From Micavibrio sp. UBA2020 (lineage in GTDB: Bacteria; Pseudomonadota; Alphaproteobacteria; Micavibrionales; UBA2020): a DNA stretch of 5,391 bases. Where the stretch lies: NCBI GenBank assembly GCA_002334985.1, contig DDBY01000005.1:1-5391 (forward strand), given 5' to 3'. The notes beneath the pieces are model-generated. The model saw nothing but the letters and a program-made list of their open reading frames with translations. It ran no database searches and was not told the DNA's origin. Shown here in pieces: positions 1 through 5,360 of the stretch. Position numbers and translations under genes: made by a program. The number at the start of each line of letters is the position of its first letter. Within the stretch, counting starts at the first letter, position 1.

Positions 1-107
1 GCGGCATTCTTGTTCGGCTCCACCGTCACCTGATGCCCCTTCGCCCCGAGTTTCGAGGTGATGAGCTGGTTGGTGAGAGATTCGCGGTCGATGACCAGAA
101 TTTCCAT
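1..107 (-). CDS. Response regulator receiver domain, N-terminal fragment (runs off window)
   Basis: Reading the minus strand from the ATG at 107-105 gives an open frame of 35 codons to the window edge, beginning MEILVIDRESLTNQLI and continuing through SKLGAKGHQVTVEP. This is the beta1-alpha1-beta2 pattern of a CheY-like receiver domain: a hydrophobic strand ending in an acidic residue (ILVID, D7), a helix, then GHQVTV as the second strand. Receiver domains accept a phosphoryl group from a histidine kinase on a later Asp that lies outside this window. The position after D7, usually a second Asp or Glu, is Arg here, with Glu at 9. A G-rich stretch (GGGGG, about 7 bases upstream of the ATG on the minus strand) can serve as ribosome binding site. 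The output domain is not visible, so the regulated process is unknown. The call rests on a short fragment. Confidence 0.72.
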   Translation of the reverse strand, partial: MEILVIDRESLTNQLITSKLGAKGHQVTVEPNKNA

Positions 108-263
108 GCATAAGCCCCCAAATGCGCCGCGCCGCCGCCGAAAAACCCCCGGCGACCCCATCCCCACTTTAGGGCAAAAACGTTAAAATTGCGTCAGGAA
201 AGCGGTTTTCCCTATATAAAACCATAGGGTTATCCAGCAGGCCTCCCCCGCTTCACAGGCCAT

Positions 264-292
264 TTGACAGCCGCCTTTATTTCCATTATATC
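264..292 (+). promoter_or_regulatory. Sigma-70-type promoter of tRNA-Leu
   Basis: A perfect -35 box TTGACA (264-269) is followed by a 17-bp spacer and a -10 box TATATC (287-292, four of six consensus bases). Transcription would start near 299, giving a short leader of about 12 bases before the tRNA 5' end at 311. Position, spacing and orientation all fit the tRNA gene. It is also the only convincing promoter seen upstream of nrnC. Confidence 0.7.
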
Positions 293-310
293 CTTCGATA
301 CTTCATCCGC

Positions 311-395
311 GCCCAAGTGGCGGAATTGGTAGACGCGCAGGTTTCAGGTACCTGTGGGGCAACCCGTGGAAGTTCGAGTCTTCTCTTGGGCACCA
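311..395 (+). tRNA. tRNA-Leu (anticodon CAG)
   Basis: This is a complete 85-base class II tRNA. The acceptor arms GCCCAAG (311-317) and CTTGGGC (385-391) pair perfectly, followed by discriminator A392 and an encoded CCA (393-395). The anticodon stem CAGGT (338-342) / ACCTG (350-354) is perfect and encloses loop TTCAGGT with anticodon CAG at 345-347, which reads the leucine codon CUG. A long variable arm with a GGG/CCC stem (357-359/363-365) is typical of tRNA-Leu. The T arm (368-384) has the loop TTCGAGT and one G-T wobble pair. Leu identity agrees with A73, the long variable arm and the D-arm sequence GGCGGAATTGGTAGAC, which matches bacterial tRNA-Leu. CUG is probably a major Leu codon in this GC-rich genome, as CTG is frequent in the neighbouring genes. 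Confidence 0.98.
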
Positions 396-397
396 TT

Positions 398-428
398 ATA
401 CCGGGCATCAGCCCGGTATTTTAGTTTT
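398..428 (+). terminator. Hairpin with T-rich tail after tRNA-Leu (terminator or attenuator)
   Basis: A perfect 9-bp stem ATACCGGGC (398-406) / GCCCGGTAT (411-419) with the 4-base loop ATCA starts three bases after the tRNA CCA. A T-rich but interrupted tail follows (TTTT, AG, TTTT). It looks like an intrinsic terminator for the tRNA transcript. The hairpin ends only 25 bases before the nrnC ATG and no separate nrnC promoter is evident, so partial read-through into nrnC is plausible. The interrupted T tract fits incomplete termination. Confidence 0.7.
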
Positions 429-444
429 AGGGGTTTTTCACAGC

Positions 445-1059
445 ATGACCATCACCCTACATCTCGGCGACCTGCCCGACGGGCTTTCTTTTGGCAATTC
501 TGTCGCTATCGATACAGAAACGCTCGGCCTGCGCCCCAAGCGCGACCGCTTGTGCCTTGTCCAGCTTTCCGCAGGCGACGGCGATGCCCATCTTGTGCAG
601 CTGAAGGCGGGGCAGTACGAAGCGCCTAACCTGAAAAAACTTCTGGTTGATAAAAACGTCACCAAGCTTTTTCACTTCGCCCGTTTCGACGTCGGCGTCA
701 TGTACGAGTATCTGGGCGTTGTGACCGCGCCGATTTACTGCACCAAAATCGCATCGCGTCTGGCGCGCACCTTTACGCAGCATCACAGCCTGAAAACCCT
801 GTGCAAGGATTTGATTGGCGTTGACCTCGACAAACAACAACAAACCACCGATTGGGGCGCCGATACCCTGACGCCGGAGCAGATGAACTACGCGGCATCC
901 GACGTTCTTTATCTGCACCGCATGAAGGCGGAGCTGGACCGCATGCTGGTGCGCGAAGGCCGCATGGATTTGGCGCAGGCCTGTTTCGATTTCCTGCCAT
1001 CACGCGCGCTTTTGGATATCGCGGGCTGGGACGAAGACGATATTTTCAGCCATTCCTGA
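445..1059 (+). CDS. nrnC: NrnC-type 3'-5' exonuclease (nanoRNase; RNase D-like DEDDy family)
   Basis: The 204-residue protein is a single DEDDy exonuclease domain with no HRDC domains, so it is far shorter than classical RNase D (about 375 residues). All expected catalytic residues are visible: D23 and E25 in IDTETLGL, D82 in FHFARFD, and Y149/D153 in YAASDVLYL. The signatures DRLCLVQLS, CTKIAS, KQQQ.TDWG and the C-terminal end DIFSHS match alphaproteobacterial NrnC as I recall it from Bartonella; no alignment was run. NrnC is cytoplasmic, forms a ring-shaped octamer and clears short RNA/DNA oligonucleotides, especially dinucleotides, at the end of nucleic-acid decay. It replaces oligoribonuclease in many alphaproteobacteria. 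The ATG at 445 gives the normal N-terminus; AGGGG at 429-433 is a somewhat distant ribosome binding site. Generic annotation would probably call it ribonuclease D. Confidence 0.9.
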   Translation: MTITLHLGDLPDGLSFGNSVAIDTETLGLRPKRDRLCLVQLSAGDGDAHLVQLKAGQYEAPNLKKLLVDKNVTKLFHFARFDVGVMYEYLGVVTAPIYCTKIASRLARTFTQHHSLKTLCKDLIGVDLDKQQQTTDWGADTLTPEQMNYAASDVLYLHRMKAELDRMLVREGRMDLAQACFDFLPSRALLDIAGWDEDDIFSHS

Positions 1060-1065
1060 TACAAC

Positions 1066-1093
1066 AAAAAGCCCCGCAAGTGCGGGGCTTTTT
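1066..1093. terminator. Bidirectional intrinsic terminator between convergent genes
   Basis: A perfect 13-bp inverted repeat, AAAAAGCCCCGCA (1066-1078) and TGCGGGGCTTTTT (1081-1093), surrounds the two bases AG; in RNA the loop is more likely AAGT. It has a GC core and a run of five T on each strand's 3' side. It lies 7 bases after the nrnC stop (1057-1059) and 16 bases beyond the stop of the convergent ankyrin gene (1110-1112), so it can end transcription from both sides. Confidence 0.92.
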
Positions 1094-1109
1094 AATGCCT
1101 TGTTTATTT

Positions 1110-1715
1110 TCAACCCCTGCCCGGCGCGCGGCGGCGTATGGCGGGCGTCGGCGCAAGCACAATATCACTGCGCGTGCCCTCGCAGATAATCGCAATATCA
1201 TCGCGCAGTGCTTTTTCGCGCGCTTCAACTTCGCGGCGCTGTGCGTCTTCGGCATCGCGCAAGACGCGGCGGCGGGCTTTTTCAAATTCATCCGCGACAG
1301 AGGTGCGGCCACTGTCGATGGCAAGGTCTTCGGCCGTCTTGCCTTCTTTATTGCGCAGCGCCTCGTCAGCCCCGCGTGCCAGAAACAATTCGACATAGGC
1401 TTCAGACCCGCCCTTCGCGCCGAACATCAGCGCGGTCATACCGTCATTGTTTTGTGCATCAATATCCGCGCCTGCGCCCATCAGAAAAACCGCCACGTCG
1501 TATTTGTGGCTGCCATGCGCGGCGGCATAGGTAAGACCGGTATTGGCCGTATCGGGGTCGCGCCAGTGCACGGCGTCCGGATATTTGGCGACAGTATCGA
1601 TGATGTCGTCCATCATGCCGTTCCAGCAATCGATAACAAATTTGCGCTGCTGCTGCGGCGTGCCGCTCAGCGTGGCGGGGGCTTTGGCCATATTGGAAAT
1701 CCATTCAATTTGCAT
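1110..1715 (-). CDS. Small ankyrin-repeat protein of unknown function
   Basis: The 201-residue product carries ankyrin repeats. A divergent helical unit lies at about 27-52, clear repeats at about 58-90 (ending MGAGADIDAQNN) and 91-123 (DGMTALMFGAKGG ... LFLARGADEALRNK), and a C-terminal capping unit from 124 (EGKTAEDLAIDSGR). Residues about 145-172 form a charged Arg/Glu-rich helix that could be a coiled coil, and the tail is Pro/Arg-rich. There is no signal peptide or membrane segment, so it is probably cytoplasmic and acts through protein binding; the partner cannot be read from sequence. The start at 1715 has a G-rich stretch 11 bases upstream. Met9 (1691, MAKAPAT) is a possible alternative start with only a weak GGA. 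The gene runs opposite to both neighbours, so it is a separate transcription unit. Base use resembles the flanking genes, so recent transfer is not suggested. Confidence 0.88.
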   Translation of the reverse strand: MQIEWISNMAKAPATLSGTPQQQRKFVIDCWNGMMDDIIDTVAKYPDAVHWRDPDTANTGLTYAAAHGSHKYDVAVFLMGAGADIDAQNNDGMTALMFGAKGGSEAYVELFLARGADEALRNKEGKTAEDLAIDSGRTSVADEFEKARRRVLRDAEDAQRREVEAREKALRDDIAIICEGTRSDIVLAPTPAIRRRAPGRG

Positions 1716-1779
1716 GCACCGCCGCGCCCCCTGCCGGAGGCTGCGAAAAGGTGCTGATTCGTTTTAAAAAACCGCCTGT

Positions 1780-1808
1780 ATCTTTTCACAGCTTTCGCAT
1801 TATGTCAA
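1780..1808 (-). promoter_or_regulatory. Candidate promoter of the ankyrin gene (weak -10)
   Basis: On the minus strand TTGACA occupies 1808-1803, and a 17-bp spacer leads to AAAGAT (1785-1780), which matches only three of six -10 bases. The -35 box and its TAAT extension are identical to those of the opposite promoter because they lie in the left arm of the inverted repeat. Position and direction fit the ankyrin gene starting at 1715, but the poor -10 makes this call tentative. Confidence 0.35.
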
Positions 1809-1841
1809 TTTTATGCAGGAAAACGTCTAAATTGACATAAT
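1799..1841. repeat. Perfect 13-bp inverted repeat in the divergent control region
   Basis: The arm ATTATGTCAATTT (1799-1811) is exactly reverse-complementary to AAATTGACATAAT (1829-1841), with 17 bases between them. Arm centres are 30 bp apart, close to three helical turns. Each arm carries TTGACA pointing outward: minus strand at 1808-1803 toward the ankyrin gene, plus strand at 1832-1837 toward kdsD. This fits a pair of divergent -35 boxes, a two-site operator for a dimeric regulator, or both. No regulator can be named from the sequence. Confidence 0.85.
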
Positions 1842-1860
1842 TTTGAAAATTTGGTAGAAA
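1832..1860 (+). promoter_or_regulatory. Candidate distal promoter of the kdsD-lptCAB operon
   Basis: A perfect TTGACA -35 box (1832-1837), itself part of the right arm of the inverted repeat, is followed by a 17-bp spacer and TAGAAA (1855-1860, four of six -10 consensus bases). The spacer is very AT-rich and contains the short palindrome AATTTT-G-AAAATT (1839-1851). The predicted start near 1867 leaves a leader of about 100 bases before kdsD. A protein bound to the inverted repeat would cover this -35 box. Confidence 0.6.
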
Positions 1861-1898
1861 ATTCCGTGTTTTGACTTCAAGAACCACAGGCTTCAGCC

Positions 1899-1927
1899 TT
1901 TAAAAACGAAGCGCTTCGGCCTATAAA
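1899..1927 (+). promoter_or_regulatory. Candidate proximal promoter of kdsD
   Basis: TATAAA (1922-1927) matches five of six -10 bases. The -35 position 17 bp upstream is TTTAAA (1899-1904, four of six). Transcription would begin near 1934, about 33 bases before the kdsD ATG. The spacer contains the 12-bp perfect palindrome CGAAGCGCTTCG (1907-1918), which could be a protein site or, in transcripts from the distal promoter, a hairpin. Confidence 0.4.
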
Positions 1928-1966
1928 AAGAAACAGACAAAAGCTCAGCAGCAAGGCAGGCAGCCC

Positions 1967-2986
1967 ATGGCCATTATTCCGATGCACCCCGTTGCAAACA
2001 ACGAACAGACAAGCAGCCCTTCCGTTCTGAGCGGCCGCCGCGTTCTTGAAACCGAAGCCGCCGCGCTCAGCCAGCTGGCCGCCAGCCTTGGCAGCAGTTT
2101 CGAGCAAGCTATCGAAGTCATCTCCGCCGCCGAAGGCCGCGTCATCGTGACCGGCATGGGCAAAAGCGGCCACGTCGGCAGCAAGATTGCCGCGACCCTC
2201 GCCTCCACCGGCACACCCGCCTTTTTCGTACACCCCGCCGAAGCCAGCCATGGCGACATGGGCATGATTGTGCGCGGCGACGTGGTACTGGCGCTGTCCA
2301 ATTCCGGCGAGTCCAAAGAGCTTCTGGATGTTATCGAATACACCCGCCGTTTTGCCATTCCGCTGATTGGCATCACATCGGGCGCACTTTCCACCCTTGG
2401 CAGCAAGGCGGATGTCACGCTGCTTTTGCCCGCCTGCCCCGAAGCCTGCCCGAACGGCCTTGCCCCCACGACCTCGACCACCATGTCGCTGGCACTGGGC
2501 GATGCGCTGGCGATTACGCTCCTGGAGCGCAAAGGTTTCACCGCCAAGGATTTCAAAATCTATCACCCCGGCGGCAAGCTGGGCCAACAGCTGATGCGCG
2601 TGTCCGAAATCATGCACACCGGCGATAAACTGCCCGTGGCGAGCGAGAACATTTCCGTGCGCGAAGCCGTGGATATCATCAGCAAGAAAAGCCTTGGCTG
2701 TATCGCGCTTGTCGATGCAAACGGCACGCTGAGCGGGCTGATTACCGACGGTGACCTGCGCCGTCATTTGCTGGATGACAACATCGCGCAAAAAACCGCG
2801 AAAGATATCATGAGCCGCACGCCCAGAACCGCCGCCCCCGATATGATGGTGGCAGAAGCGATGGCCGTGATGAACGACCTTAAAAACACCTTCCGCAAAA
2901 TCACCACTTTGATTGTTGTGGACAATACGCAGAAACCCGTCGGCGTCCTGCACCTGCACGATTGCCTGCGCGCCGGATTTGCGTGA
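1967..2986 (+). CDS. kdsD: D-arabinose 5-phosphate isomerase (KpsF/GutQ family)
   Basis: This 339-residue cytoplasmic enzyme interconverts D-ribulose 5-phosphate and D-arabinose 5-phosphate, the entry step to Kdo, the sugar joining lipid A to LPS core. It has an N-terminal SIS sugar-isomerase domain (about 45-200) with GMGKSGHVG at 63-71 and LSNSGESKE at 110-118, then two CBS domains (about 212-270 and 280-339). Residues corresponding to the catalytic set described for E. coli KdsD (K59, H88, E111, E152, H193) are all present here at a constant +7 offset: K66, H95, E118, E159 and H200. Length is close to the 328 of E. coli. AGG six bases before the ATG supports the start. It heads the lptCAB operon, which favours the Kdo role over a GutQ or capsule KpsF role. 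The CBS pair may bind a regulatory ligand. Confidence 0.95.
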   Translation: MAIIPMHPVANNEQTSSPSVLSGRRVLETEAAALSQLAASLGSSFEQAIEVISAAEGRVIVTGMGKSGHVGSKIAATLASTGTPAFFVHPAEASHGDMGMIVRGDVVLALSNSGESKELLDVIEYTRRFAIPLIGITSGALSTLGSKADVTLLLPACPEACPNGLAPTTSTTMSLALGDALAITLLERKGFTAKDFKIYHPGGKLGQQLMRVSEIMHTGDKLPVASENISVREAVDIISKKSLGCIALVDANGTLSGLITDGDLRRHLLDDNIAQKTAKDIMSRTPRTAAPDMMVAEAMAVMNDLKNTFRKITTLIVVDNTQKPVGVLHLHDCLRAGFA

Positions 2987-3669
2987 ACACCCCGAACCCG
3001 CAACCCCCGAAGCCACGCCTGCGCGGATATGACCCCGCGCGCGCCAGCCGCGCCGCAAAAATCGGCGCCGGCTATACATGGTTTGTGCGCATCGCGCGGC
3101 TTGCCCTGCCGCTTTGCGCGCTGGTGATTGTGGGCGTGGTTATTTTCCGCCTGTCGGGCGACGATGCGCAGCAGCCCGCCCGCCTCGCCGAAATGCCGGC
3201 GGAGGAAAAAACCGTCCCCGGCGAGATTGACATGGTGGAAGTCAAATATCAGGGCGCCGACGCCGAAGGCCGCCTTTATACCGTCACCGCCGCCCATGCC
3301 CGCCGCGACATGAGCGCGCCGAGCAGCCTGACACTGGACAAGCCCCGCGCCGACATCGCCCTTGATGGCGACAAATGGCTGGCGGCGCATGCCGAAAAAG
3401 GCCTTTACGACAACGATGCAGGTTCGCTTTATCTGTCAGACGGCGTGACGCTGTTTCATGATGACGGGTATGAGCTGAAAATGCAGGACATGCGCATCGC
3501 GCTCAAAACCCGCACCGGCGTCACCGAAAAACCCGTCTCGCTGCAAGGCCCCGCTGCGCTGCTGAACGCCAGCGGCATGAATATCGACAGCGGCGGCGAA
3601 GTGATTGTGTTTTCCGGCCCTGTCCATGTCACGCTGCACGGTCTTGGCCGTGAAAAGAGGGGCGGATAA
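2983..3669 (+). CDS. lptC: LPS export protein LptC (inner-membrane anchor of the Lpt bridge)
   Basis: I place the start at the GTG at 2983, which overlaps the kdsD TGA as GTGA, the usual sign of translational coupling; GGA lies 5 bases upstream. A TTG at 2962 is the only longer option. The 228-residue product has a basic, Pro/Arg-rich cytoplasmic tail (1-36), one transmembrane helix (about 37-57, IARLALPLCALVIVGVVIF), and a periplasmic part with the LptC/YrbK beta-strand pattern (EVKYQGADAEGRLYTVTA, then DKWLAAHAEKGLYDNDAGSLYLSDGVTLFHDDG). LptC sits with LptB2FG in the inner membrane and hands LPS to LptA. The family is weakly conserved in sequence, so the call leans on topology, fold-like motifs and position between kdsD and lptA. 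It is somewhat longer than the 191 residues of E. coli LptC, partly through the N-terminal tail. Confidence 0.9.
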   Translation: MNTPNPQPPKPRLRGYDPARASRAAKIGAGYTWFVRIARLALPLCALVIVGVVIFRLSGDDAQQPARLAEMPAEEKTVPGEIDMVEVKYQGADAEGRLYTVTAAHARRDMSAPSSLTLDKPRADIALDGDKWLAAHAEKGLYDNDAGSLYLSDGVTLFHDDGYELKMQDMRIALKTRTGVTEKPVSLQGPAALLNASGMNIDSGGEVIVFSGPVHVTLHGLGREKRGG

Positions 3670-4577
3670 TGAAACACCAGACCCTCGCCGCACTCGCACT
3701 TGCAATGCTGCTGGGCATATCCGGCGCAAATGCGCAAACGCCTATCCAGAACAACAGCGATGCACCTGTTGAAATTTTTGCAGACAGTACGCTTGAATGG
3801 AACCGCGTCCAGAAAACCTATACCGCGCGCGGCAACGCGATTGCGCGGCAAGGTAAAATGCAGGTCAAAAGCGATACGCTGACCGCACATTACAGCGGCG
3901 GACAGGAATCCAGCGGTAAATCTGCCGGCAGCACCAGCGGACTTGGCAGCAGCATCGAAAAAATGACCGCGAACGGCAATGTCGAAATTACATCTGCGCC
4001 CTATACGGCATTTGGCGATAAGGCGGTTTATGATATCGCCAGCGGCATGGCGACGCTGACTGGCAGCAACCTGCGCATCGAAACCCCGACGGAATCGCTG
4101 ACCGCGCAGGAAAAAATCGAATTTGACACCGCCAAAAACCGCCTGAGCGCCATAGGCAACGCCACCGCCCGCCGCGGCGCGGACAGCTTGATGTCAGATA
4201 ACCTCGTCGCCCATTTCGCAGGCGGCAGCGACGGCGCCATGACGCTGCAGCGAATTGTCGCAGACAGCGCCGTGACTGTTAAAACAGCCCGCGAAACCGT
4301 CACCGGCGACAGCGGCGTTTACGACGTGGCCGCGGGCAAGGCGACGCTGCGCGGCAAAGTGCGCATCTTGCAAGGCGAAAACTGGCTGGAAGGCACGCGC
4401 GCCGAGGTTGACCTTAAAACCGGCGTCAGCAAATTATTCGGCGACGCCCCGCGCGATGCGGCGCGGCCATCTTTGACAATTAATGGCGTCGCAACGCCGC
4501 CCCCCGCCCCTGTCGGCGATGGACGCGTGCGCGGCGTTTTTTACCCCAAGAAAAAAGAAACCACACAAACGCCGTAA
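3669..4577 (+). CDS. lptA: Periplasmic LPS transport protein LptA, with an extra OstA unit
   Basis: The ATG overlaps the lptC stop as TAATG. Residues 1-22 form a signal peptide (MKHQTLAALALAMLLGISGANA) with a likely cleavage after ANA, so the mature protein is periplasmic. LptA forms the beta-jellyroll bridge carrying LPS from LptC to LptD. The OstA/LptA pattern is seen from about 34 (PVEIFADSTLEWN, TARGNAIARQGKMQVKSDTL) and again from about 150 (IEFDTAKNRLSAIGNATARRG, SDNLVAHFAGG). The halves GDKAVYDIASGMATLTG (116-132) and GDSGVYDVAAGKATLRG (213-229) are near copies. At 302 residues it is much longer than E. coli LptA (185), and the difference is about one such unit. A Gly/Ser-rich linker (76-95) and a Pro-rich, basic tail (about 273-302) are further additions. 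Organism-specific spacing of the bridge is an inference. Confidence 0.92.
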   Translation: MKHQTLAALALAMLLGISGANAQTPIQNNSDAPVEIFADSTLEWNRVQKTYTARGNAIARQGKMQVKSDTLTAHYSGGQESSGKSAGSTSGLGSSIEKMTANGNVEITSAPYTAFGDKAVYDIASGMATLTGSNLRIETPTESLTAQEKIEFDTAKNRLSAIGNATARRGADSLMSDNLVAHFAGGSDGAMTLQRIVADSAVTVKTARETVTGDSGVYDVAAGKATLRGKVRILQGENWLEGTRAEVDLKTGVSKLFGDAPRDAARPSLTINGVATPPPAPVGDGRVRGVFYPKKKETTQTP

Positions 4578-4583
4578 CCTGCC

Positions 4584-5360
4584 ATGAGCGACGAAAAAGA
4601 AAAAAAGAAACCCGCACGGCGGGAGCCCAAACTGGTGCAAAGCGGCCTTTCGGTCGAACACCTGATGAAACGCTATAAACGCCGCCCCGTTTTGCGCGAT
4701 GTGTCGTTGCATGTGAAGCGCGGCGAGGCTGTGGGGCTGCTGGGCCCGAACGGCGCGGGGAAAACGACCTGCTTTTACATCGTGACGGGGTTGATTGACC
4801 CTGACAGCGGCAACATCAAGCTGGACGGCAAAGACATCACCGGCCTGCCCATGTACCGCCGCGCGCGCCTCGGCATCAGCTATCTGCCGCAGGAATCGTC
4901 CATTTTCCGCGGCCTGAACGTCGAAGATAACATCCGCGCCGTGCTGCAAGCCGTGGAGGAAGACCACCACCGCCGCGAACACATGCTGGAAGAGCTGCTG
5001 GCCGAATTTTCAGTCACGCACCTGAGATTCACCCCCGCCGTCGCCCTGTCAGGCGGGGAGCGGCGGCGCGTCGAGATTGCCCGCGCGCTCGCCACCCATC
5101 CGCAGTTCATTCTGCTGGACGAACCCTTGGCCGGTATCGACCCGATTGCGGTTGCGGAAATCCGCGACCTTGTGAAGCATCTTAAAAACCGCAATATCGG
5201 CGTTTTGATTACCGACCATAACGTGCGCGACACGCTGGATATTGTTGACCGTGCATACATCCTGCACGGCGGGCAGGTTCTGATGGAAGGCAAGCCCGAA
5301 GACATCGTGAACCACAAAGACGTGCGCCGCGTGTATCTGGGCGAAAAATTCACGCTGTAG
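4584..5360 (+). CDS. lptB: LPS export ABC transporter ATPase LptB
   Basis: The 258-residue cytoplasmic ATPase powers LPS extraction as a dimer with LptF and LptG. All ABC elements are intact: Walker A GPNGAGKT (54-61), Q-loop Q103 in YLPQESSIF, signature LSGGERRR (155-162), Walker B FILLDEP with catalytic E180, D-loop near 184-187, and switch H212 in ITDHNV. The sequences GISYLPQE, VEIARALA and the C-terminal RRVYLGEKFTL closely follow E. coli LptB (241 residues). The extra length is mainly a lysine-rich N-terminal tail (1-17, including EKEKKKPARR). The ATG lies 6 bases after lptA; no strong ribosome binding site is seen, so coupling to lptA translation is likely. The 31 bases after the stop show no terminator, so the operon may continue. 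rpoN follows lptB in many proteobacteria, but it is not visible here. Confidence 0.97.
   Translation: MSDEKEKKKPARREPKLVQSGLSVEHLMKRYKRRPVLRDVSLHVKRGEAVGLLGPNGAGKTTCFYIVTGLIDPDSGNIKLDGKDITGLPMYRRARLGISYLPQESSIFRGLNVEDNIRAVLQAVEEDHHRREHMLEELLAEFSVTHLRFTPAVALSGGERRRVEIARALATHPQFILLDEPLAGIDPIAVAEIRDLVKHLKNRNIGVLITDHNVRDTLDIVDRAYILHGGQVLMEGKPEDIVNHKDVRRVYLGEKFTL

Noticed and set aside
108..200. Promoter of the minus-strand response-regulator gene
   Set aside because: The region was read on the minus strand for -35/-10 pairs. The best option (CTGACG with TAAAGT) has a spacer of about 20 bp, so no promoter is called.
189..218. Possible promoter TTGCGT-18-TATATA upstream of the tRNA
   Set aside because: The -35 match is poor and the spacer is 18 bp. 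The TTGACA-17-TATATC pair closer to the tRNA is a much better fit.
210..229. Inverted repeat CCCTAT ... ATAGGG with an 8-base loop
   Set aside because: Six base pairs with an AT-containing stem is weak and can arise by chance. No link to a known site was seen.
311..428. tRNA-Leu as an integration site of a mobile element
   Set aside because: No integrase gene and no second copy of the tRNA 3' end were found in the window, and the flanking genes are ordinary chromosomal ones.
457..918. 153-codon open frame on the minus strand
   Set aside because: It is antisense to the catalytic core of nrnC and shows no family motif.
852..1757. 301-codon open frame on the plus strand
   Set aside because: It runs through the end of nrnC, the bidirectional terminator and the antisense of the ankyrin gene. 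No domain is recognisable, and both overlapped genes have clear family signatures.
1716..1966. Stress-type (sigma-E or EcfG) promoter before kdsD
   Set aside because: No GGAAC...CGTT or GGAACTT...TCTGA pair with proper spacing is present; the visible boxes are of the housekeeping type.
1877..3079. 400-codon open frame on the minus strand
   Set aside because: It lies fully antisense to kdsD and the start of lptC, which have intact active-site residues and domains. Its translation is Gly/Ala/His-rich low-complexity sequence with no recognisable domain, as expected opposite a GC-rich gene.
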